Made by a program: the position numbers and the translations under genes. Source: JALNZF01 sp049793155 (lineage in GTDB: Bacteria > Nitrospirota > UBA9217). From it: a stretch of 37,977 bases of DNA. Where the stretch lies: contig JBARBN010000082.1 in assembly GCA_049793155.1 (NCBI GenBank), positions 1 to 37,977 on the forward strand, written 5' to 3'. This document shows, piece by piece, positions 37,800 to 37,977 of the stretch. The notes beneath the pieces were generated by a model that worked only from the letters and a program-made list of their open reading frames with translations, did not search any database and was not told where the DNA came from. Within the stretch, counting starts at the first letter, position 1; each line of letters starts with the position of its first letter.

Positions 37800-37977
37800 T
37801 GTACTTGCCGTTGTTCTTTCCCGTTTCCCTTTTGATGAAGCGGCAGAAATAGAGAAGTTCCATCTTGCTAAAAATTATGAACGATGATAAGCTGAACGCG
37901 GATCGAAGCCGCTGACATGCCGATGCGGTTGCAAGCTAAAGCAGCAGGTGGTGGTGGGGTCCGGAGGAACAACTTTG
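37800..37977. other. Right-edge sequence, no complete gene
   Basis: No supported gene is complete here. GGAGGAACAACTTTG at the very end could be the ribosome site of a gene starting at or just beyond the edge. Confidence 0.4.

Noticed and set aside
37753..37887. 44-codon plus-strand frame MNRHFLPLRLGGFARN...
   Set aside because: It translates the right inverted repeat; tail looks protein-like but nothing supports a gene.

Overview
The window reads as a chromosomal segment of a Gram-negative, probably anaerobic bacterium of moderately high GC. LptD, beta-barrel proteins and lipoproteins show an outer membrane. A complete Rnf complex in the order rnfC-D-G-E-A-B indicates ferredoxin:NAD-linked, ion-translocating energy metabolism. 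The gene mix (Rnf, DciA/DUF721, DUF3795, GAF-domain histidine kinase, GlgA, an LexA with a GAAC-N4-GTTC operator) would suit Nitrospirota or a Desulfobacterota-like lineage; that placement is inference. No rRNA, tRNA or CRISPR array was recognised.

Left part (1-14,052), all on the minus strand. First comes a metal-uptake cluster: a small His/Cys secreted protein, a coiled-coil porin, a ZnuA-like binding protein, an ABC-3 permease and a lipoprotein cut by the window edge. No ATPase gene is visible in it. An outer-membrane protein, lipoamide dehydrogenase, a DUF3795 Cys-rich protein and GcvH follow. The six-gene rnf operon has a strong sigma70-type promoter at one end and a terminator at the other. 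A NifU-C-type Fe-S scaffold protein lies upstream of it.

Middle part (14,330-24,596). An ArsR-type regulator on the plus strand faces a cold-shock protein. A long minus-strand envelope and housekeeping run comes next: AMIN/amidase, GerMN protein, MurI, a zinc-finger membrane protein, FolC, LptD, CutA and an endonuclease III/MagIII-like glycosylase. An M23 peptidase with its own promoter and terminator lies beyond it.

Right part (24,709-37,977). A DinG-family helicase and phosphatidylserine synthase run plus. DciA runs minus and is divergent from a plus-strand cluster galT-glgA-histidine kinase-response regulator-RlmD-like methyltransferase. After an AT-rich gap come a tiny ORF, a possible structured RNA and a strong terminator. 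A two-module small-domain protein and an SRAP (YedK/HMCES-like) protein run minus, divergent from lexA across a perfect palindromic operator. The right end holds an element bounded by 28-bp imperfect inverted repeats that contains a frameshifted GxxExxY (PDDEXK_3 nuclease-fold) pseudogene.

The least ordinary features are this inverted-repeat element and other inverted-repeat elements in intergenic DNA, several promoters whose -10 boxes abut start codons (leaderless mRNAs), an RnfB ferredoxin motif lacking one cysteine, and the possible structured RNA near 35.3 kb.
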